DNA of 64,000 bases from Companilactobacillus futsaii JCM 17355 (GCF_001435505.1 NZ_AZDO01000130.1:16247-80246), one strand, 5' to 3'; shown: positions 10,160 through 21,748, counted from the first letter of the stretch. The notes: a model not told the origin generated them from the letters alone. Program-made: numbers and translations.

Positions 10160-10184
10160 TAACATATATTTGTTATTAAATCAA
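10156..10184 (-). promoter_or_regulatory. Promoter candidate for rimP-nusA-infB operon
   Basis: The minus strand shows TTGATT (10184-10179), 17 bases, then TAAATT (10161-10156) preceded by TGT (an extended -10). The start point would fall near 10149, upstream of the hairpin at 10101-10130, so transcripts would meet a terminator before reaching rimP. Confidence 0.5.
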
Positions 10185-10200
10185 CTTATAACGACCATAC

Positions 10201-13200
10201 CTAGAATAATGATAACTGATTTTCATCTGGCATGCCATCTAAAACATGATTTTCTGTCATATATTCGATAACAGTCTTAGAAACTTTACCACGAGTACCT
10301 AAGTCTTGCTTAGATAAGAAAGGTTGTTCTTCACGTGCCGCAATGATCTGCTTAGCAACGTTATCACCTAATCCAGGAATAGCATTAAATGGTGCCAAAA
10401 GTGTTTTATCATCAATAATCTTAAATTCAAAAGCATCTGACTTTTCAATATCGACCATTTTAATCTTAAAACCACGTTCCAAACATTCATTAGCTAATTC
10501 CAAAACAGTCAATAAATTCTTTTCTTTAGTAGAAGCATCCATTCCTTTATCATTGATAGCTTTCATAGAAGCTTTGACAGCATCTTTACTTGTTGTCATC
10601 GCAACGAGATCAAAGTCATCGGCTCGAACTGTAAAGTAAGCACTGTAATAATAAAGTGGATAGTGTACTTTGAAGTATGCAATTCTTAGCGCCATGATAA
10701 TGTAAGCTGTCGCGTGAGCTCGAGGGAACATATATTTGATCTTCAAGCATGATTCAATATACCAATCAGGAACATCAGCATCTTTCATAGCTTGTTTCCA
10801 ATCATCAGGAATTCCTCGTCCTTTACGAACGTGCTCCATAATTTGGAAGGCCATCTGTGAATCCATACCGTAGTGGATCAAATCCATCATGATATTATCA
10901 CGACAACCGATAACTTCCTTCAAAGTAACGATGCCCTTATCGATCAACTCTTCAGCATTACCTAACCAAACATCAGTCCCATGAGACAATCCAGAAATTT
11001 GTAGCAATTCAGCAAAGGTCGTTGGATGAGTTTTCTCAAGCATTCCACGAACAAATCGAGTACCGAATTCTGGCACTCCTAAAGTCCCTGTCTTTGAGAA
11101 AATCTGTTCAGGTGTAACGCCTAAGGATTTAGTTCCACTGAATAATTCCATGACCCCAGGGTCTTTGACCGGTAAAGTCTTAGGATCAATTCCTGACAAA
11201 TCTTGGAGCATACGAATCATAGTTGGGTCATCATGTCCCAGAATATCCAATTTCAAAATATTATCGTGAATTGAATGGAAATCAAAGTGAGTTGTCTTCC
11301 AAGCAGCATTTTGGTCATCGGCTGGATATTGAATCGGCGTAAAATCAAAAATATCCATATAGTCTGGCACAACAATGATACCAGCCGGATGTTGCCCAGT
11401 AGTTCTTTTGACACCAGTTGAGCCCATAGCTAGGCGTTCTTCTTCAGCGTTACGAAGATTTTGACCGGTTAACTCTTCATAATTTTTTACGTAACCAAAC
11501 GCAGTTCGATCAGCAATCGTACCAATCGTTCCGGCTCTAAATACGTGATCTTCACCAAATAGTACTTTAGTATAATTGTGAGCTACTGGTTGGTAGTCAC
11601 CAGAGAAGTTCAAATCAATATCAGGAACCTTATCACCTTTAAATCCTAAGAAAGTTTCAAATGGAATATCTTGACCATCTTTTTTAAGATCAGTGCCACA
11701 TTTAGGACACTTCTTATCCGGCAAATCATACCCTGAACCAACTTCACCTTTAGTAAAGAATTCAGAATATTTACATTTAGGACAACGATAATGCGGTGGC
11801 AAAGGATTAACTTCGGTGATTCCGGTCATCGTCGCAACAAAACTTGAACCAACAGAACCACGAGAACCAACTAAGTAACCATCCTTATTTGACTTATAAA
11901 CTAAACGTTGTGAGATCAAATAAATAACTGAGAATCCATTACCGATAATACTCTTAAGCTCTTTATCCATTCGTTCTTGAACGATCTCTGGTAATGGATC
12001 ACCGTATAATTCGTGTGCCTTATTTAAAGTCAGATTGCGAATTTCATCTTCAGCACCCTCCATTTTAGGAGTGTAGAGCTTATCTTTAACTGGTGAAATT
12101 TCTGCAATCGAATCCATGATCTTTTTAGGATTGTCAACAATGATTTCTTGTTGAGTTTGTGAATCCATATAACTAAATTCATCAAACATCTCGTTAGTTG
12201 TTCTAAATTGTACATCTGGCAACTCAGGACGACGAGCTAACGCGTTACTCTTAACAGCCTTGATGACAATATCTCGATAAACTTTGTCATGTGGATCTAA
12301 GTAATGAACATCACCGGTTGCTACGACTGGTTTATTGAGTTCTCTTCCTAGTTTGACAATATTTTTCAAAATCTCCTCAAGCGCAGTTTCGTCCTTGATG
12401 ATTTTTATATCGATCAAATGTTGATACAAAGTTTTTGGCATAACTTCCAAATAATCATAATATTGAGCAAGCTCTCTAGTATCGTCATACCCTTTTTGCA
12501 TCATACTAGTAAAGACTTCACCATTTTCACAAGCAGAACCTACGATGATACCTTCACGATATTTGTTCAATAATCTTCGAGGTACGCGAGCTGTTCGATA
12601 ATAGTATTGCGTCATTGAATATGAAACGATTTTGAACATATTTTTCAATCCAGCTTGCGTCTTAGCCAATAAAATTGCGTGACTTGGACGAGCTTGCTTA
12701 TACGCTTCATCGCCACCGATATGGTCATTTAATTGAGAAACATTATCAGTTCCAAATTTGTCTTCCAATTCTTCAAATAACTTGTACATCAAATAGCCAG
12801 TGGTTTCCGCATCGGAATCAGCTCTGTGGTGATGTTCCAAAACAATATTGTAACGTTTAGCTAATGAATCCAATTTGTGATTACGATACTCTGAATGCAA
12901 AGTCCGTGACATTTCCAAGGTATCGATCACTGGCATTGATAAACGATCTCGACCCATTCTTGTCAAAGCTGCATTCATGAAACCCATATCGAAGGTAACA
13001 TTGTGACCAACTAAAATATCATCACCGATAAAGTCCATGAATTCACCAACAATTACTGATTCGTCAGGTTCATTTTCGACCATCTCTGTTGTGATACTAG
13101 TCAAGTTCGTTGTTACTTCAGACAATGGATGACCCGGATTGATAAATTTATCAAATCGATCAATCACTTGGCCATCTTTCATCTTAGTAGCACCAATTTC

Positions 13201-14499
13201 AATGATGGAGTCATATACTGCCGATAAACCAGTTGTTTCGGTATCAAAAATAACATATTCAGAACCAGCTAATTTTTGATCACGAAGATTGTAAGCAATC
13301 GGATTACCTTCATCAACTAAATCAATCTCGACACCATAAGCTATTTTGATGCCAAACTTTTTACCAGCATTAAAGGCTTCAGGGAATGCTTGTAAGGCAT
13401 GATGATCTGTTATAGCGATCCCAGTTTGTCCCCAGTCACTAGCACGTTTGATTAGATCAGTTGCACTAGGAATAGCATCCATTTGACTCATATTCGTGTG
13501 AGCGTGCAATTCAATTCGCTTGTTGTCATCTTCAGCGGTATCTTGTCTTGGTTGATGTTTGATAACATTAATATCATTTGCCATGATAACTAGTTCACGT
13601 GAGAAATTATCTTCTTGAACACTACCGCGAACTCTGATCCAAGCGCCCTTGTCTAAGGAATTAAAGAAGTTCTCATCATCTTCACCATTTGAGAATTTTT
13701 TGATACTAAATGATGATGTATAGTCAGTAACTTTCAAAATCAACAATGAACGGCCTGACTTCAGTTTTCTGACATCAATATCAAAAACATAGCCTTCAAC
13801 GACTTTGTTTCTTTCTTCTTCAACAATATCAACCATTTGCGTGATCTCTTGATCATCAGGAATTTTCCGTCCAATTTTTGATACATTGGTTGGTTTAGCA
13901 ACTTTTTTCTCACTAACTTCTTTAGCCTTGGCTTGGAATTGTTTGTTCTTTTCCACGTTCATGGCTTTCATCGCAGCTTCTTTTTCTTGATTCTTCGATT
14001 CATCGATATTAGCTCTGATTCTAAAATCGGGAAAACCTAAACTGCTATATTCTGACTGTAAGCCGTTGACCAATTTTCCATCAACAATATCAGCCATGAA
14101 ACTATTAGAAACGTCCAAAAAAACTTGACCATTTTCTATATGCGGCGGCGTTTGACTGATTTTATCCAAAACCATTGGTGATTCGACACTGCAATCATTC
14201 AAGACGTAATTCCAATAATCAGTAATGTCTTTTTGTTTTAATTGTGCATGGGTAGTTTTGATTTCAAAATTTACCTGCGCAATACCTTGAAAACTAGCCT
14301 TTAACGCTTTGACAAAAGTTAGAAATTCATTAAATGGCAAAACATCTTTGAACTCAAAATAAAAAGTCCAACGTTTACTATTCTTATGAACTTCCAATTT
14401 ATTCAATTTACCATCGGCAAATGAATCATTAGATTCTAATAATTGATCCAATTTGATTTGCTTAACTAGTATTTCAAAAAGTTGTTTTGTATCTGCCAT
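10201..14499 (-). CDS. polC: DNA polymerase III alpha subunit, PolC type
   Basis: PolC is the replicative DNA polymerase of low-GC Gram-positives, with built-in proofreading. The 1432-residue product has an N-terminal domain, an OB domain (about 220-320) and a PHP domain beginning [12 protein letters not shown]. The DnaQ-type 3'-5' exonuclease is inserted at about 415-580 ([13 protein letters not shown]). Four zinc-binding cysteines (CPKCKYSEF and CPKCGTD, about 905-930) and the C-family palm and finger regions follow. Length is normal. An AAGGG ribosome-binding site precedes the ATG. It is downstream of proS, separated by a 350-bp region with a structured repeat. Confidence 0.98.
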   Translation of the reverse strand: MADTKQLFEILVKQIKLDQLLESNDSFADGKLNKLEVHKNSKRWTFYFEFKDVLPFNEFLTFVKALKASFQGIAQVNFEIKTTHAQLKQKDITDYWNYVLNDCSVESPMVLDKISQTPPHIENGQVFLDVSNSFMADIVDGKLVNGLQSEYSSLGFPDFRIRANIDESKNQEKEAAMKAMNVEKNKQFQAKAKEVSEKKVAKPTNVSKIGRKIPDDQEITQMVDIVEEERNKVVEGYVFDIDVRKLKSGRSLLILKVTDYTSSFSIKKFSNGEDDENFFNSLDKGAWIRVRGSVQEDNFSRELVIMANDINVIKHQPRQDTAEDDNKRIELHAHTNMSQMDAIPSATDLIKRASDWGQTGIAITDHHALQAFPEAFNAGKKFGIKIAYGVEIDLVDEGNPIAYNLRDQKLAGSEYVIFDTETTGLSAVYDSIIEIGATKMKDGQVIDRFDKFINPGHPLSEVTTNLTSITTEMVENEPDESVIVGEFMDFIGDDILVGHNVTFDMGFMNAALTRMGRDRLSMPVIDTLEMSRTLHSEYRNHKLDSLAKRYNIVLEHHHRADSDAETTGYLMYKLFEELEDKFGTDNVSQLNDHIGGDEAYKQARPSHAILLAKTQAGLKNMFKIVSYSMTQYYYRTARVPRRLLNKYREGIIVGSACENGEVFTSMMQKGYDDTRELAQYYDYLEVMPKTLYQHLIDIKIIKDETALEEILKNIVKLGRELNKPVVATGDVHYLDPHDKVYRDIVIKAVKSNALARRPELPDVQFRTTNEMFDEFSYMDSQTQQEIIVDNPKKIMDSIAEISPVKDKLYTPKMEGAEDEIRNLTLNKAHELYGDPLPEIVQERMDKELKSIIGNGFSVIYLISQRLVYKSNKDGYLVGSRGSVGSSFVATMTGITEVNPLPPHYRCPKCKYSEFFTKGEVGSGYDLPDKKCPKCGTDLKKDGQDIPFETFLGFKGDKVPDIDLNFSGDYQPVAHNYTKVLFGEDHVFRAGTIGTIADRTAFGYVKNYEELTGQNLRNAEEERLAMGSTGVKRTTGQHPAGIIVVPDYMDIFDFTPIQYPADDQNAAWKTTHFDFHSIHDNILKLDILGHDDPTMIRMLQDLSGIDPKTLPVKDPGVMELFSGTKSLGVTPEQIFSKTGTLGVPEFGTRFVRGMLEKTHPTTFAELLQISGLSHGTDVWLGNAEELIDKGIVTLKEVIGCRDNIMMDLIHYGMDSQMAFQIMEHVRKGRGIPDDWKQAMKDADVPDWYIESCLKIKYMFPRAHATAYIIMALRIAYFKVHYPLYYYSAYFTVRADDFDLVAMTTSKDAVKASMKAINDKGMDASTKEKNLLTVLELANECLERGFKIKMVDIEKSDAFEFKIIDDKTLLAPFNAIPGLGDNVAKQIIAAREEQPFLSKQDLGTRGKVSKTVIEYMTENHVLDGMPDENQLSLF

Positions 14500-14512
14500 A
14501 TTCTACCCTTCA

Positions 14513-14541
14513 AAAAATAAAAAAAGGCCTAAGCCTCATTT
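14513..14541 (-). terminator. Weak terminator-like hairpin upstream of polC
   Basis: On the minus strand AGGC-TTAG-GCCT is followed by seven T and more A/T. The stem is only four base pairs plus a G-T pair, so termination may be partial. It sits just before polC, at the distal end of the proS-polC intergenic region. Confidence 0.5.
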
Positions 14542-14651
14542 TATGATTTTTTCTGAATCAGGTTACTGAATTCTGCCGTCACTTCCGACTAGATAACGTC
14601 TTTTATTGTTTATTTCAGATAATTATGAAACAAAGAATAAAACCACTATCC

Positions 14652-14837
14652 AGTCCGGAATAGCAAAGAAAATTGGCTCAGTAGTGAAATTATTCTTAGC
14701 AACTTGTTGCTTAGAATAAGGCCGAGCTTGAAGACTTTGCCCGGTTTTGGGCTTAGCAAAGGCTCCAAGTCGTGCCCACTACGTTCCAGCCAAATTTTCT
14801 TTGCTATGGAGGACGAAATCCTTCACTAACCATACTT
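14652..14837. repeat. Structured intergenic repeat, copy 1 (proS-polC gap)
   Basis: The 14500-14849 gap holds no convincing gene; most of it is a long imperfect hairpin. ATAGCAAAGAAAATT at 14660 pairs with AATTTTCTTTGCTAT ending near 14807, and AGTAGTG with CACTAC inside it. TTATTCTTAGCAAC and GTTGCTTAGAATAA form an inner hairpin near 14690-14720. CTTTGC pairs with GCAAAG in a third. Its right half (CAAGTCGTG, then CGTTCCAGCCAA, then ATCCTT, TAACCA) closely resembles the region at 52791-52929 in the same orientation, so this is a member of a dispersed family. Confidence 0.75.
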
Positions 14838-14849
14838 AACTAAAAAAAT

Positions 14850-16559
14850 CTATTTCTGATTCTTAAGCAATATTTTTACTGAATTTACTAATTCATCTTT
14901 ACTTACTTCAATTGTTTCGCCAGTGCTTCTAAGCTTTAGTTCAACAATTTCGTCAGCTGCCTTTTTACCGACAGTAATTCTAATTGGTGTACCGATCAAA
15001 TCGGAGTCAGCAAACTTAACACCAGGACGTTCTTTACGATCATCGAGCAAGACATCGTAGCCTTCATTTTCTAACAATTCAACAATTTCATCACTTAATT
15101 TGCCTTGAATGTCATTGTTGTACTTGATAGGAACAACATGAACTTGATATGGAGCCAAACTTACTGGCCAAATAATACCATTTTCATCGCTGTGTTGTTC
15201 AATGATAGCTGTCAATAATCTTGAAACACCAATACCGTAACTACCCATGATGATAGGATTTGATTTACCATTTTCATCCAAGAAATTAGCACCTAAAGCT
15301 TTAGAGAACTTTGTTCCTAATTTAAAGATATGTCCAATTTCAATACCACGAGTAAATTGAATCTTACCATGACCATCTGGTGAAGTTTCACCTTCTTTGA
15401 TCACACGCAAATCTCTAAATTCTGGCATTTCATCAGTGATGTCTTCAAAGTTAGCATTGATAAAGTGACGGTCTGCTTTGTTAGGTCCAACAACAAAATT
15501 TGTCAAGCCAACTAATGAGCTATCGTATAGAACTTTAACATCTTCTTTGATACCTTTAGGTCCAATGAAGCCAGGAACACTGCCAAACACGTCAGTTACT
15601 TCTTCATTAGTTGCTTCACGTAAGAAATCAGCACCTAAATAGTTTTTCAACTTAACATCATTGACATCGTAGTCACCACGAATCATAACCATAACTGGAT
15701 TTTCATCAGCAATATAAGCTACAGCTTTCATGATTCTTGAAGCGTCGACTTTAAGAAGTTGAGCCAAAGCATCAATCGTATGAACGTTGGGTGTGTCGAC
15801 TTCTTCCATTTCTTTCTTATCTTCAACTGGATTTTCATCCATCTTACTTGCGGCCATTTCTAGGTTAGCTGAGTAATCTGAATCATCTGAATAAGCAATT
15901 GTATCTTCACCAATATCAGCAATGGCAGAAAATTCCTTCGAATCAGTACCACCCATGGCACCAGCATCACCGATAATAACACGATAGTTCAAACCACAAG
16001 CATCAAAAATATTGCGATAAGCTTGTTCCATTTGATTGAAGATAACATCAAGTTGTTCTTTGTTAGAAGTAAATGAATAAGCATCTTGCATGATAAATTC
16101 ACGACCACGCAACAAACCGTTACGAGGACGGTCTTCATCACGATACTTCATTTGAATTTGATACATAGCAATTGGCAATTTCTTATAACTATTCAAACCT
16201 TCTTTGACGATACTTGTGAAAGTTTCTTCATGTGTAGGTCCAAGAATGAAATCACGATCATGACGGTCTTTAAATTTGAAAAGATTGTCACCATAAGTTG
16301 CGTAACGACCACTTTCTTTCCAAAGATCAGCTGGCAAAATAGCTGGCATACGCATTTCAGCAGCATCGATGTCCTTCATTTGTTTTCTGATAAGTCCTTC
16401 GATCTTTTGAATTACTGACCAAGCTAATGGCAAGTAAGCATAAACACCGGCAGAGACTTGTCTGATATAACCGGCACGCAACATCAACTGATGACTGATT
16501 GCTTCAGCATCTGAAGGAGTTTGCTTTAATGTTGGAATATATAATTTTGACTGTTTCAA
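14850..16559 (-). CDS. proS: Prolyl-tRNA synthetase
   Basis: ProS charges tRNA-Pro. The 569-residue product is the bacterial type: class II motif 2 and 3 regions ([27 protein letters not shown] is motif 2; [12 protein letters not shown] motif 3), a YbaK-like editing insertion at roughly 230-390, and an anticodon-binding domain at the C-terminus. The start codon is TTG at 16559, with GGGGG about ten bases upstream; the resulting N-terminus aligns with known ProS proteins from their first residue. It follows rseP by 14 bp. No T-box leader is visible in the short gap. Confidence 0.97.
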   Translation of the reverse strand: MKQSKLYIPTLKQTPSDAEAISHQLMLRAGYIRQVSAGVYAYLPLAWSVIQKIEGLIRKQMKDIDAAEMRMPAILPADLWKESGRYATYGDNLFKFKDRHDRDFILGPTHEETFTSIVKEGLNSYKKLPIAMYQIQMKYRDEDRPRNGLLRGREFIMQDAYSFTSNKEQLDVIFNQMEQAYRNIFDACGLNYRVIIGDAGAMGGTDSKEFSAIADIGEDTIAYSDDSDYSANLEMAASKMDENPVEDKKEMEEVDTPNVHTIDALAQLLKVDASRIMKAVAYIADENPVMVMIRGDYDVNDVKLKNYLGADFLREATNEEVTDVFGSVPGFIGPKGIKEDVKVLYDSSLVGLTNFVVGPNKADRHFINANFEDITDEMPEFRDLRVIKEGETSPDGHGKIQFTRGIEIGHIFKLGTKFSKALGANFLDENGKSNPIIMGSYGIGVSRLLTAIIEQHSDENGIIWPVSLAPYQVHVVPIKYNNDIQGKLSDEIVELLENEGYDVLLDDRKERPGVKFADSDLIGTPIRITVGKKAADEIVELKLRSTGETIEVSKDELVNSVKILLKNQK

Positions 16560-16573
16560 GTTCTTTTATCCCC

Positions 16574-17842
16574 CTATTTTATAAAGAAGAGCTGGATATC
16601 ATTCCAGGTTACGGCAATCATTAATAGAACTAAGATTCCGACCCCAATTAAGGTAATCACATTTTCATATTGTTCTGGAATCGGTTTTCTTCTAATTGCT
16701 TCAACAATATTTAACAAGATTTTTCCACCATCCAAAGCTGGAATTGGAATCAAATTGACGATTCCGAGGTTCATTGACAGCATCGATGTGAAGAAAATAA
16801 TATTGATCAAACCGGTTGAGGCGACTTTAGAAGTCATCGAATAAATTCCTACCGGACCAGATAATTGATTAATGCTAAACCCACCTGAAACCATCTTTCC
16901 TAAAGCGTGGAAAATTGTTAACGAAGTGCTCCAGCTATAAATAAAACCATATTTGATCTTGGCCATAGCAGAAGAGTCGGTTTTTTGCATAATACCGATC
17001 AAGCCATAACTTTGACCTGAAGATTTAACTGTCTTAGGCGTTACTTTGATTGTTTCAACCTTTTTACCAGATTGAACTTTCATCGTTAATTTTTTACCAG
17101 GACTATTTTGAATATTTTCTGATAAATCAGTCCAAGAAGCAGTTTTCTTCCCGTTAATACTTAAAATTTTATCGTTGGCTTTTAGACCAGCTTTTTGAGC
17201 TACTGAATCTTTTTGAATACTACCTAATTGATTTGAACCAGTCCCAACCGATCCCATCATAAAGGCAGCAATAATAGCAGCCACGATTGCTAATATAAAA
17301 TTGTTAAATGGACCAGCAAAGTTTGTGATCATTCGCTTCCAGACAGAAACTGATTGCAATTGAACGTCACGAGGTGCAATCTGCACTTCTGTTCCATCTT
17401 CTTCAACAATCGTTGCATCATGATCAACAGAATACTTCTTAGTGACCGTTTCATCACCATTTTCGTATCCTTCGATTATTAAATCATCAACAAGATCAGC
17501 TTTAGAGATTTGAACTGGAACCGCGTTTGCATCATAAACCTTACTTGAAGTTATAATTTTTGTTACTTTATCGTCATCATTAATTACTAATGATGCCATC
17601 GTTCCTGGTTGAATTTCAGAATCATCTTCTTGCGCACCAGCCATGCGGACATAACCACCCAAAGGCAATAGTCTCAAAGTATAGGTCGTATGATTTTTGC
17701 GGTAAGCGACGATTTTTGGTCCCATACCAACAGAAAACTCACGAACCAAGATTCCTGATTTTTTTGCAGCATAATAGTGTCCAAATTCATGGACAATTAC
17801 TAAAATTCCAAAAACGATTATAAATGTAATTATCGCGGTCAT
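16574..17842 (-). CDS. rseP: Site-2 zinc metalloprotease RseP/RasP
   Basis: This membrane-embedded protease cuts transmembrane segments of anti-sigma factors and other substrates (RasP in Bacillus). The 422-residue product has the zinc motif HEFGH at residues 18-22 within the first transmembrane helix, a PDZ domain (about 190-280, with KAGLKANDKILSING) and a C-terminal LDGGKILLN motif, the third zinc ligand. GGAGG directly precedes the ATG at 17842, which is preferred over an upstream in-frame codon. It lies between cdsA and proS, the conserved Firmicutes order. Confidence 0.96.
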   Translation of the reverse strand: MTAIITFIIVFGILVIVHEFGHYYAAKKSGILVREFSVGMGPKIVAYRKNHTTYTLRLLPLGGYVRMAGAQEDDSEIQPGTMASLVINDDDKVTKIITSSKVYDANAVPVQISKADLVDDLIIEGYENGDETVTKKYSVDHDATIVEEDGTEVQIAPRDVQLQSVSVWKRMITNFAGPFNNFILAIVAAIIAAFMMGSVGTGSNQLGSIQKDSVAQKAGLKANDKILSINGKKTASWTDLSENIQNSPGKKLTMKVQSGKKVETIKVTPKTVKSSGQSYGLIGIMQKTDSSAMAKIKYGFIYSWSTSLTIFHALGKMVSGGFSINQLSGPVGIYSMTSKVASTGLINIIFFTSMLSMNLGIVNLIPIPALDGGKILLNIVEAIRRKPIPEQYENVITLIGVGILVLLMIAVTWNDIQLFFIK

Positions 17843-17862
17843 TTTAACCTCCACGAGCTAAT

Positions 17863-18657
17863 TTAGACTAAACCAAAAATATGTAGCAATGGTAGTACGA
17901 TCAACATACTATCGAAACGATCCAAGATCCCACCATGTCCAGGTAGAATATTTCCTGAATCTTTTACTTTGTAATATCTCTTATAGGCAGATTCAATTAA
18001 ATCGCCCATTTGTCCCATAATTGACAAGACAAAAGCAATCATCAACATTGTCGTGATGGAATATTCTTGTGGGACAAAAATCATATAAACACCAGAAAGA
18101 ATTAATGCCATAATAATACCAGCGATTGTTCCTTCCCATGTCTTGTTAGGACTGATAGCGGGCCATAATTTATGCTTACCGATCTTTCTACCAAATGTAT
18201 AAGCAAAAATATCAGTTGACCAAACAACGATCAAAGCATACATCAATAAACCAAGACCTGGTTGTGAATTTCTGACAGCTGCTAAATAATGAAAACCAGT
18301 TCCGATATAAAGCATTGAAACTACTGAAACACCTGCATCTTCAAAATTAAATTTGTTCTTAGTCAAAACAGTGATGACCAACAAAATAATTGCGAAGACA
18401 TAAAACAAATCAAGACGTGAGAAACTCTTTGGTAACCAACCACTATAAAAACCATTTGGTACCACCAAAGCCAACGTTCCTAAAATCGTCACTAAAAAAT
18501 CGACTGAAACGATGATTCTCTTACGCATGATATAAACTTCAAATACACCGACTGCTGCTAGTGCTGCTGCTGCAACTTCTAGCCAAATTCCACCTGCAAG
18601 CAATATGGGAATAAAAATTGCTAATGCAATAACGGCAGTAATTACACGTTGTTTCAT
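17863..18657 (-). CDS. cdsA: Phosphatidate cytidylyltransferase
   Basis: CdsA makes CDP-diacylglycerol, the precursor of phosphatidylglycerol and cardiolipin, in the membrane. The 264-residue product is strongly hydrophobic with about seven or eight transmembrane helices. It carries the C-terminal CDP-alcohol signature region: KVKDSGNILPGHGGILDRFDS, where the Gly-Gly-x-x-Asp-Arg-x-Asp pattern is diagnostic, and SPNKTWEG earlier. It sits 18 bp after uppS and 20 bp before rseP. Confidence 0.97.
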   Translation of the reverse strand: MKQRVITAVIALAIFIPILLAGGIWLEVAAAALAAVGVFEVYIMRKRIIVSVDFLVTILGTLALVVPNGFYSGWLPKSFSRLDLFYVFAIILLVITVLTKNKFNFEDAGVSVVSMLYIGTGFHYLAAVRNSQPGLGLLMYALIVVWSTDIFAYTFGRKIGKHKLWPAISPNKTWEGTIAGIIMALILSGVYMIFVPQEYSITTMLMIAFVLSIMGQMGDLIESAYKRYYKVKDSGNILPGHGGILDRFDSMLIVLPLLHIFGLV

Positions 18658-18675
18658 AATTTTCCCCCAAACTAA

Positions 18676-19419
18676 CTAGACCGAACCGAAACGGCGATCT
18701 CTTCTATCGAATTCTTGAATATCCTCAATCAAATTATCAACCGAATAATCAGGCCAGAGAGTTTTATCAAAGACCATTTCCGAATAGGCTAATTGCCATA
18801 ACATGAAATTAGAAATTCGCTCTTCACCACTAGTTCTGATCAACAAGTCTGGGTCAGCTAACTCGCCCAACTGACTAGTTAATAATTGACTAGAAAACAT
18901 TTCGTCGTCAATATCTTCTGGATCTATCAAACCATCATTTGCTTTAATTGCCAACTCTTTTGCTGCATGAACAATCTCAGCACGCCCACCATAATTAAAA
19001 GCAAAGTTGAGGATCATACCGGTATTATCCTTCGTATCCTCAACTGCTTTCATAACTACTTTTCTCGTTCTATCGGGCAAATGGTCCGTAAATCCGGTTA
19101 CCAATACTTTAATATTTTCTTTGATTAAATCAGGCATAAACGTCCCAAAAAAGTCAACCGGTAGACGCATCAAAAAATTAACTTCTTTGCTAGGTCGACT
19201 CCAATTTTCAGTTGAAAAGGCATAAAGGCTCAAGACTTTAACGCCTAAATGACTAGCAGCAGTAGCAATTGTTTTGACATTGTTCATGCCTTCTTTATGT
19301 CCAGCGATTCTTGGTTGACCTAATTTTTTAGCCCAACGACCGTTCCCATCCATAATGATTGCTACATGCTTTGGAATCGAAGCTTCTGGATCTAATCTCT
19401 TCCTAATATCCTCTGTCAT
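18676..19419 (-). CDS. uppS: Undecaprenyl diphosphate synthase (isoprenyl transferase)
   Basis: UppS condenses isopentenyl diphosphate units onto farnesyl diphosphate to make the C55 lipid carrier for peptidoglycan. The 247-residue product contains the cis-prenyltransferase signature IIMDGNGRWAKK (catalytic Asp at 24), LSLYAFSTENW, and the C-terminal DLLIRTSGEERISNFMLWQ region that binds substrate pyrophosphate. Length is normal. It lies three bases downstream of frr and 18 upstream of cdsA, which suggests one transcript. Confidence 0.98.
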   Translation of the reverse strand: MTEDIRKRLDPEASIPKHVAIIMDGNGRWAKKLGQPRIAGHKEGMNNVKTIATAASHLGVKVLSLYAFSTENWSRPSKEVNFLMRLPVDFFGTFMPDLIKENIKVLVTGFTDHLPDRTRKVVMKAVEDTKDNTGMILNFAFNYGGRAEIVHAAKELAIKANDGLIDPEDIDDEMFSSQLLTSQLGELADPDLLIRTSGEERISNFMLWQLAYSEMVFDKTLWPDYSVDNLIEDIQEFDRRDRRFGSV

Positions 19420-19422
19420 AAA

Positions 19423-19980
19423 TTAGCCTTCAGTAATTTCCTTTTCCTTATCTGCAGCTAGTTTATCCATTTGAGCAATGGCATCATCAGTAACTTTTTG
19501 AACGTCTTTTTCCAAAGCACGCAATTCATCTTCAGTGATGTCATTGTCCTTTTCTTGTTTCTTCAAATCATCCATAGCTTCACGACGAACGTTTCTAACA
19601 GCAATACGTCCACTTTCAGCTTCCTTACCTACTTGTTTAGCAATTTCTTTTCTACGTTCACCAGTAAGTTGTGGGATAACCAAGCGAATAACGGTACCGT
19701 CATTAGCTGGGTTTAACCCCAAATCTGAAGAGTTGATAGCATGTTCAATGTCATCTAGTGATGATTTGTCATAAGGTGTGATCATCAAAACACGTGCTTC
19801 AGGAATATTGATAGAAGCAACTTGATTCAATGGTACTTCTGTACCGTAATACATAACTTTAACGTTACTCAAAATTGAAGCATTAGCCTTACCGGCACGA
19901 ATATTAGCTAGTTCACGACTTAAAACGTCAACTGACTTAGACATATTCTCTTTTGCTTTTGTAATAGCTTTATTTGTCAT
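19423..19980 (-). CDS. frr: Ribosome recycling factor
   Basis: RRF, with EF-G, splits post-termination ribosomes. The 185-residue product has the [16 protein letters not shown] motif in its helical domain and a family-typical C-terminal coiled coil with [19 protein letters not shown]. Two adjacent ATG codons (19983 and 19980) both follow GGGTGG; I give the second. The gene start overlaps the 3' end of pyrH by about ten bases, so translation is probably coupled. Standard pyrH-frr-uppS order. Confidence 0.96.
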   Translation of the reverse strand: MTNKAITKAKENMSKSVDVLSRELANIRAGKANASILSNVKVMYYGTEVPLNQVASINIPEARVLMITPYDKSSLDDIEHAINSSDLGLNPANDGTVIRLVIPQLTGERRKEIAKQVGKEAESGRIAVRNVRREAMDDLKKQEKDNDITEDELRALEKDVQKVTDDAIAQMDKLAADKEKEITEG

Positions 19981-20704
19981 CATTACCACCCTTTATAATT
20001 GTTCCAATATTTTCTCCTTGAACAACCTTCTTAATATTTTCAGGTTTATTCAAGTTGAAGACGATCAATGGAATATTGTTATCCATTGACAATGAAGAAG
20101 CTGTTGTATCCATAACACCGAGATTCTTATTGATAATATCAAGTTGTGACAATTCTGAATACTTCTTAGCATTTGGATCCTTCTTAGGATCAGCTGAATA
20201 AACTCCATCAACATCATTCTTAGCCATCAAAATAACGTCAGCTTCGATTTCAGCAGCACGTAATACTGAAGTAGTATCAGTTGAGAAGTATGGATTACCA
20301 GTTCCACCAGCAAAGATAACTACACGGCCCTTTTCTAAATGTCTAACGGCTCTTCTTCTAATATATGGTTCTGCAACTTGACGCATTTCGATTGAAGTTT
20401 GCACACGAGTTGGTACACCAATATTTTCCAAACCATCTTGTAATGCTAGACCATTCATAACTGTAGCCATCATACCCATGTAATCTGCTTGAGCACGATC
20501 CATACCCATTTCAGCACCAGTTTCGCCACGCCAGATGTTTCCACCACCACAAACAATGGCAACCTCAACACCTAAATCGTGAACACTTTTGATTTGTTCA
20601 GCGATTTTTTTAATAACTGGGGGATTAATGCCAAATCCTTTTTCTCCAGCTAAAGCTTCACCAGAAACTTTTAAAATAATTCTTTTATACTTGATATTAG
20701 GCAT
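19970..20704 (-). CDS. pyrH: Uridylate kinase
   Basis: PyrH phosphorylates UMP to UDP and belongs to the amino-acid-kinase fold, unlike eukaryotic UMP kinases. The 244-residue product has [15 protein letters not shown] near the N-terminus, the [10 protein letters not shown] substrate loop and the [16 protein letters not shown] segment. The start is supported by AAGGAG. It overlaps frr at its 3' end. A terminator after tsf and an extended -10 element precede it, so pyrH-frr-uppS and the genes beyond may form a separate transcript. Confidence 0.97.
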   Translation of the reverse strand: MPNIKYKRIILKVSGEALAGEKGFGINPPVIKKIAEQIKSVHDLGVEVAIVCGGGNIWRGETGAEMGMDRAQADYMGMMATVMNGLALQDGLENIGVPTRVQTSIEMRQVAEPYIRRRAVRHLEKGRVVIFAGGTGNPYFSTDTTSVLRAAEIEADVILMAKNDVDGVYSADPKKDPNAKKYSELSQLDIINKNLGVMDTTASSLSMDNNIPLIVFNLNKPENIKKVVQGENIGTIIKGGNDDK

Positions 20705-20734
20705 AAGTACTCTCCTTTAATTTTGCTATTAAAC

Positions 20735-20743
20735 ATTTTAACA
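20735..20743 (-). promoter_or_regulatory. Possible extended -10 promoter for pyrH
   Basis: The minus strand reads TGTTAAAAT: a -10-like TAAAAT with TGn extension, placed 30 bases before the pyrH start and after the tsf terminator. No good -35 was found at normal spacing. Confidence 0.4.
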
Positions 20744-20810
20744 TATTAGAAACACTAAATTTATCTAAACACTATTTTTAAATAAAATTTGACAGGATAC
20801 AACCCTTTAT

Positions 20811-20853
20811 ACAAAGAAAAGGTCGTTTAATTCAAATTGAATTAAGCGACCTT
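20811..20853 (-). terminator. Rho-independent terminator after tsf
   Basis: AAGGTCGCTTAATTC pairs with GAATTAAACGACCTT on the minus strand (15 pairs, one mismatch, five-base loop) and runs into a T-rich tail. It begins about 20 bases past the tsf stop. Confidence 0.85.
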
Positions 20854-20872
20854 TCTCGAAATTGTTAAAAAA

Positions 20873-21748
20873 TTACTTCATTTGGTTCTTTACTTCTTCA
20901 GCAAAGTCTTCTTGTTTCTTTTCGATACCTTCGCCAACTTCGTAACGAACGAATGAAACTAACTTACCATTCTTTGATTCAACAAATTGTTGAACTGTCA
21001 TATCTGAATCCTTAACGAATTCTTGGTCAGCCAAACTAATTTCTGACAAGAATTTGTTTAGACGACCTTCAACGATTCTAGGAATGATCTTTTCAGGTTT
21101 ACCTTCAGCCTTTGTTTCTTCAGTGAAGATAGCTTTTTCATGTTCTAGACGATCTGCAGGAACTTGATCACGGTCCATGAATTCAGGATTGATAGCTGCA
21201 ACATGCATAGCAACGTCTTTAGCAGTAGCCTCATCAGCACCTTCAAGAGTAACGATAGCACCGATCAAACCACCATTGTGTAGGTATGAACCGAATACTT
21301 GTGAGTCAGTCTTGTCAAGAACCTCAAAACGTCTCAATGAGATCTTTTCACCGATAACAGCTGTTAAGCCAGTGATAGCTTCGTTGATTGTTTGGTCACC
21401 CATCTTAAGTTCCAAAGCTTCGTCCATTGTCTTTGGTTCATTTTCAACGATAGCTTTACCAATACTATTTACTAAATTGATAAACTTATCGTTTGATGAA
21501 ACAAAGTCAGTTTCTGAGTTAACTTCGATGATAGCAGCTTTGTTACCTGAGATTTCGATATGTGTCAAACCTTCAGCAGCAACGTTACCACTCTTCTTGG
21601 CAGCCTTAGCAATACCCTTTTCACGAAGTTTGTCGATAGCTTCTTGCATATTACCGTCAGCAGCAACCAATGCTTTCTTAGCATCCATCATACCAACGCT
21701 TGTCTTATCACGTAATTCTTTAACTTGAGCAGCAGTAATTTTAGCCAT
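20873..21748 (-). CDS. tsf: Elongation factor Ts
   Basis: EF-Ts exchanges GDP for GTP on EF-Tu. The 291-residue product starts [27 protein letters not shown], the UBA-like N-terminal domain, and has the conserved core [16 protein letters not shown] with the TDFV motif that contacts EF-Tu. Two dimerisation subdomains follow. It is 70 bp downstream of rpsB, the near-universal rpsB-tsf pair, with a weak hairpin between the two that may lower tsf expression relative to rpsB. Confidence 0.98.
   Translation of the reverse strand: MAKITAAQVKELRDKTSVGMMDAKKALVAADGNMQEAIDKLREKGIAKAAKKSGNVAAEGLTHIEISGNKAAIIEVNSETDFVSSNDKFINLVNSIGKAIVENEPKTMDEALELKMGDQTINEAITGLTAVIGEKISLRRFEVLDKTDSQVFGSYLHNGGLIGAIVTLEGADEATAKDVAMHVAAINPEFMDRDQVPADRLEHEKAIFTEETKAEGKPEKIIPRIVEGRLNKFLSEISLADQEFVKDSDMTVQQFVESKNGKLVSFVRYEVGEGIEKKQEDFAEEVKNQMK

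Noticed and set aside
21177..21728. 183-codon open frame on the plus strand
   Set aside because: Lies wholly antisense to tsf, has no ribosome-binding site, and its composition follows from the tsf codons.
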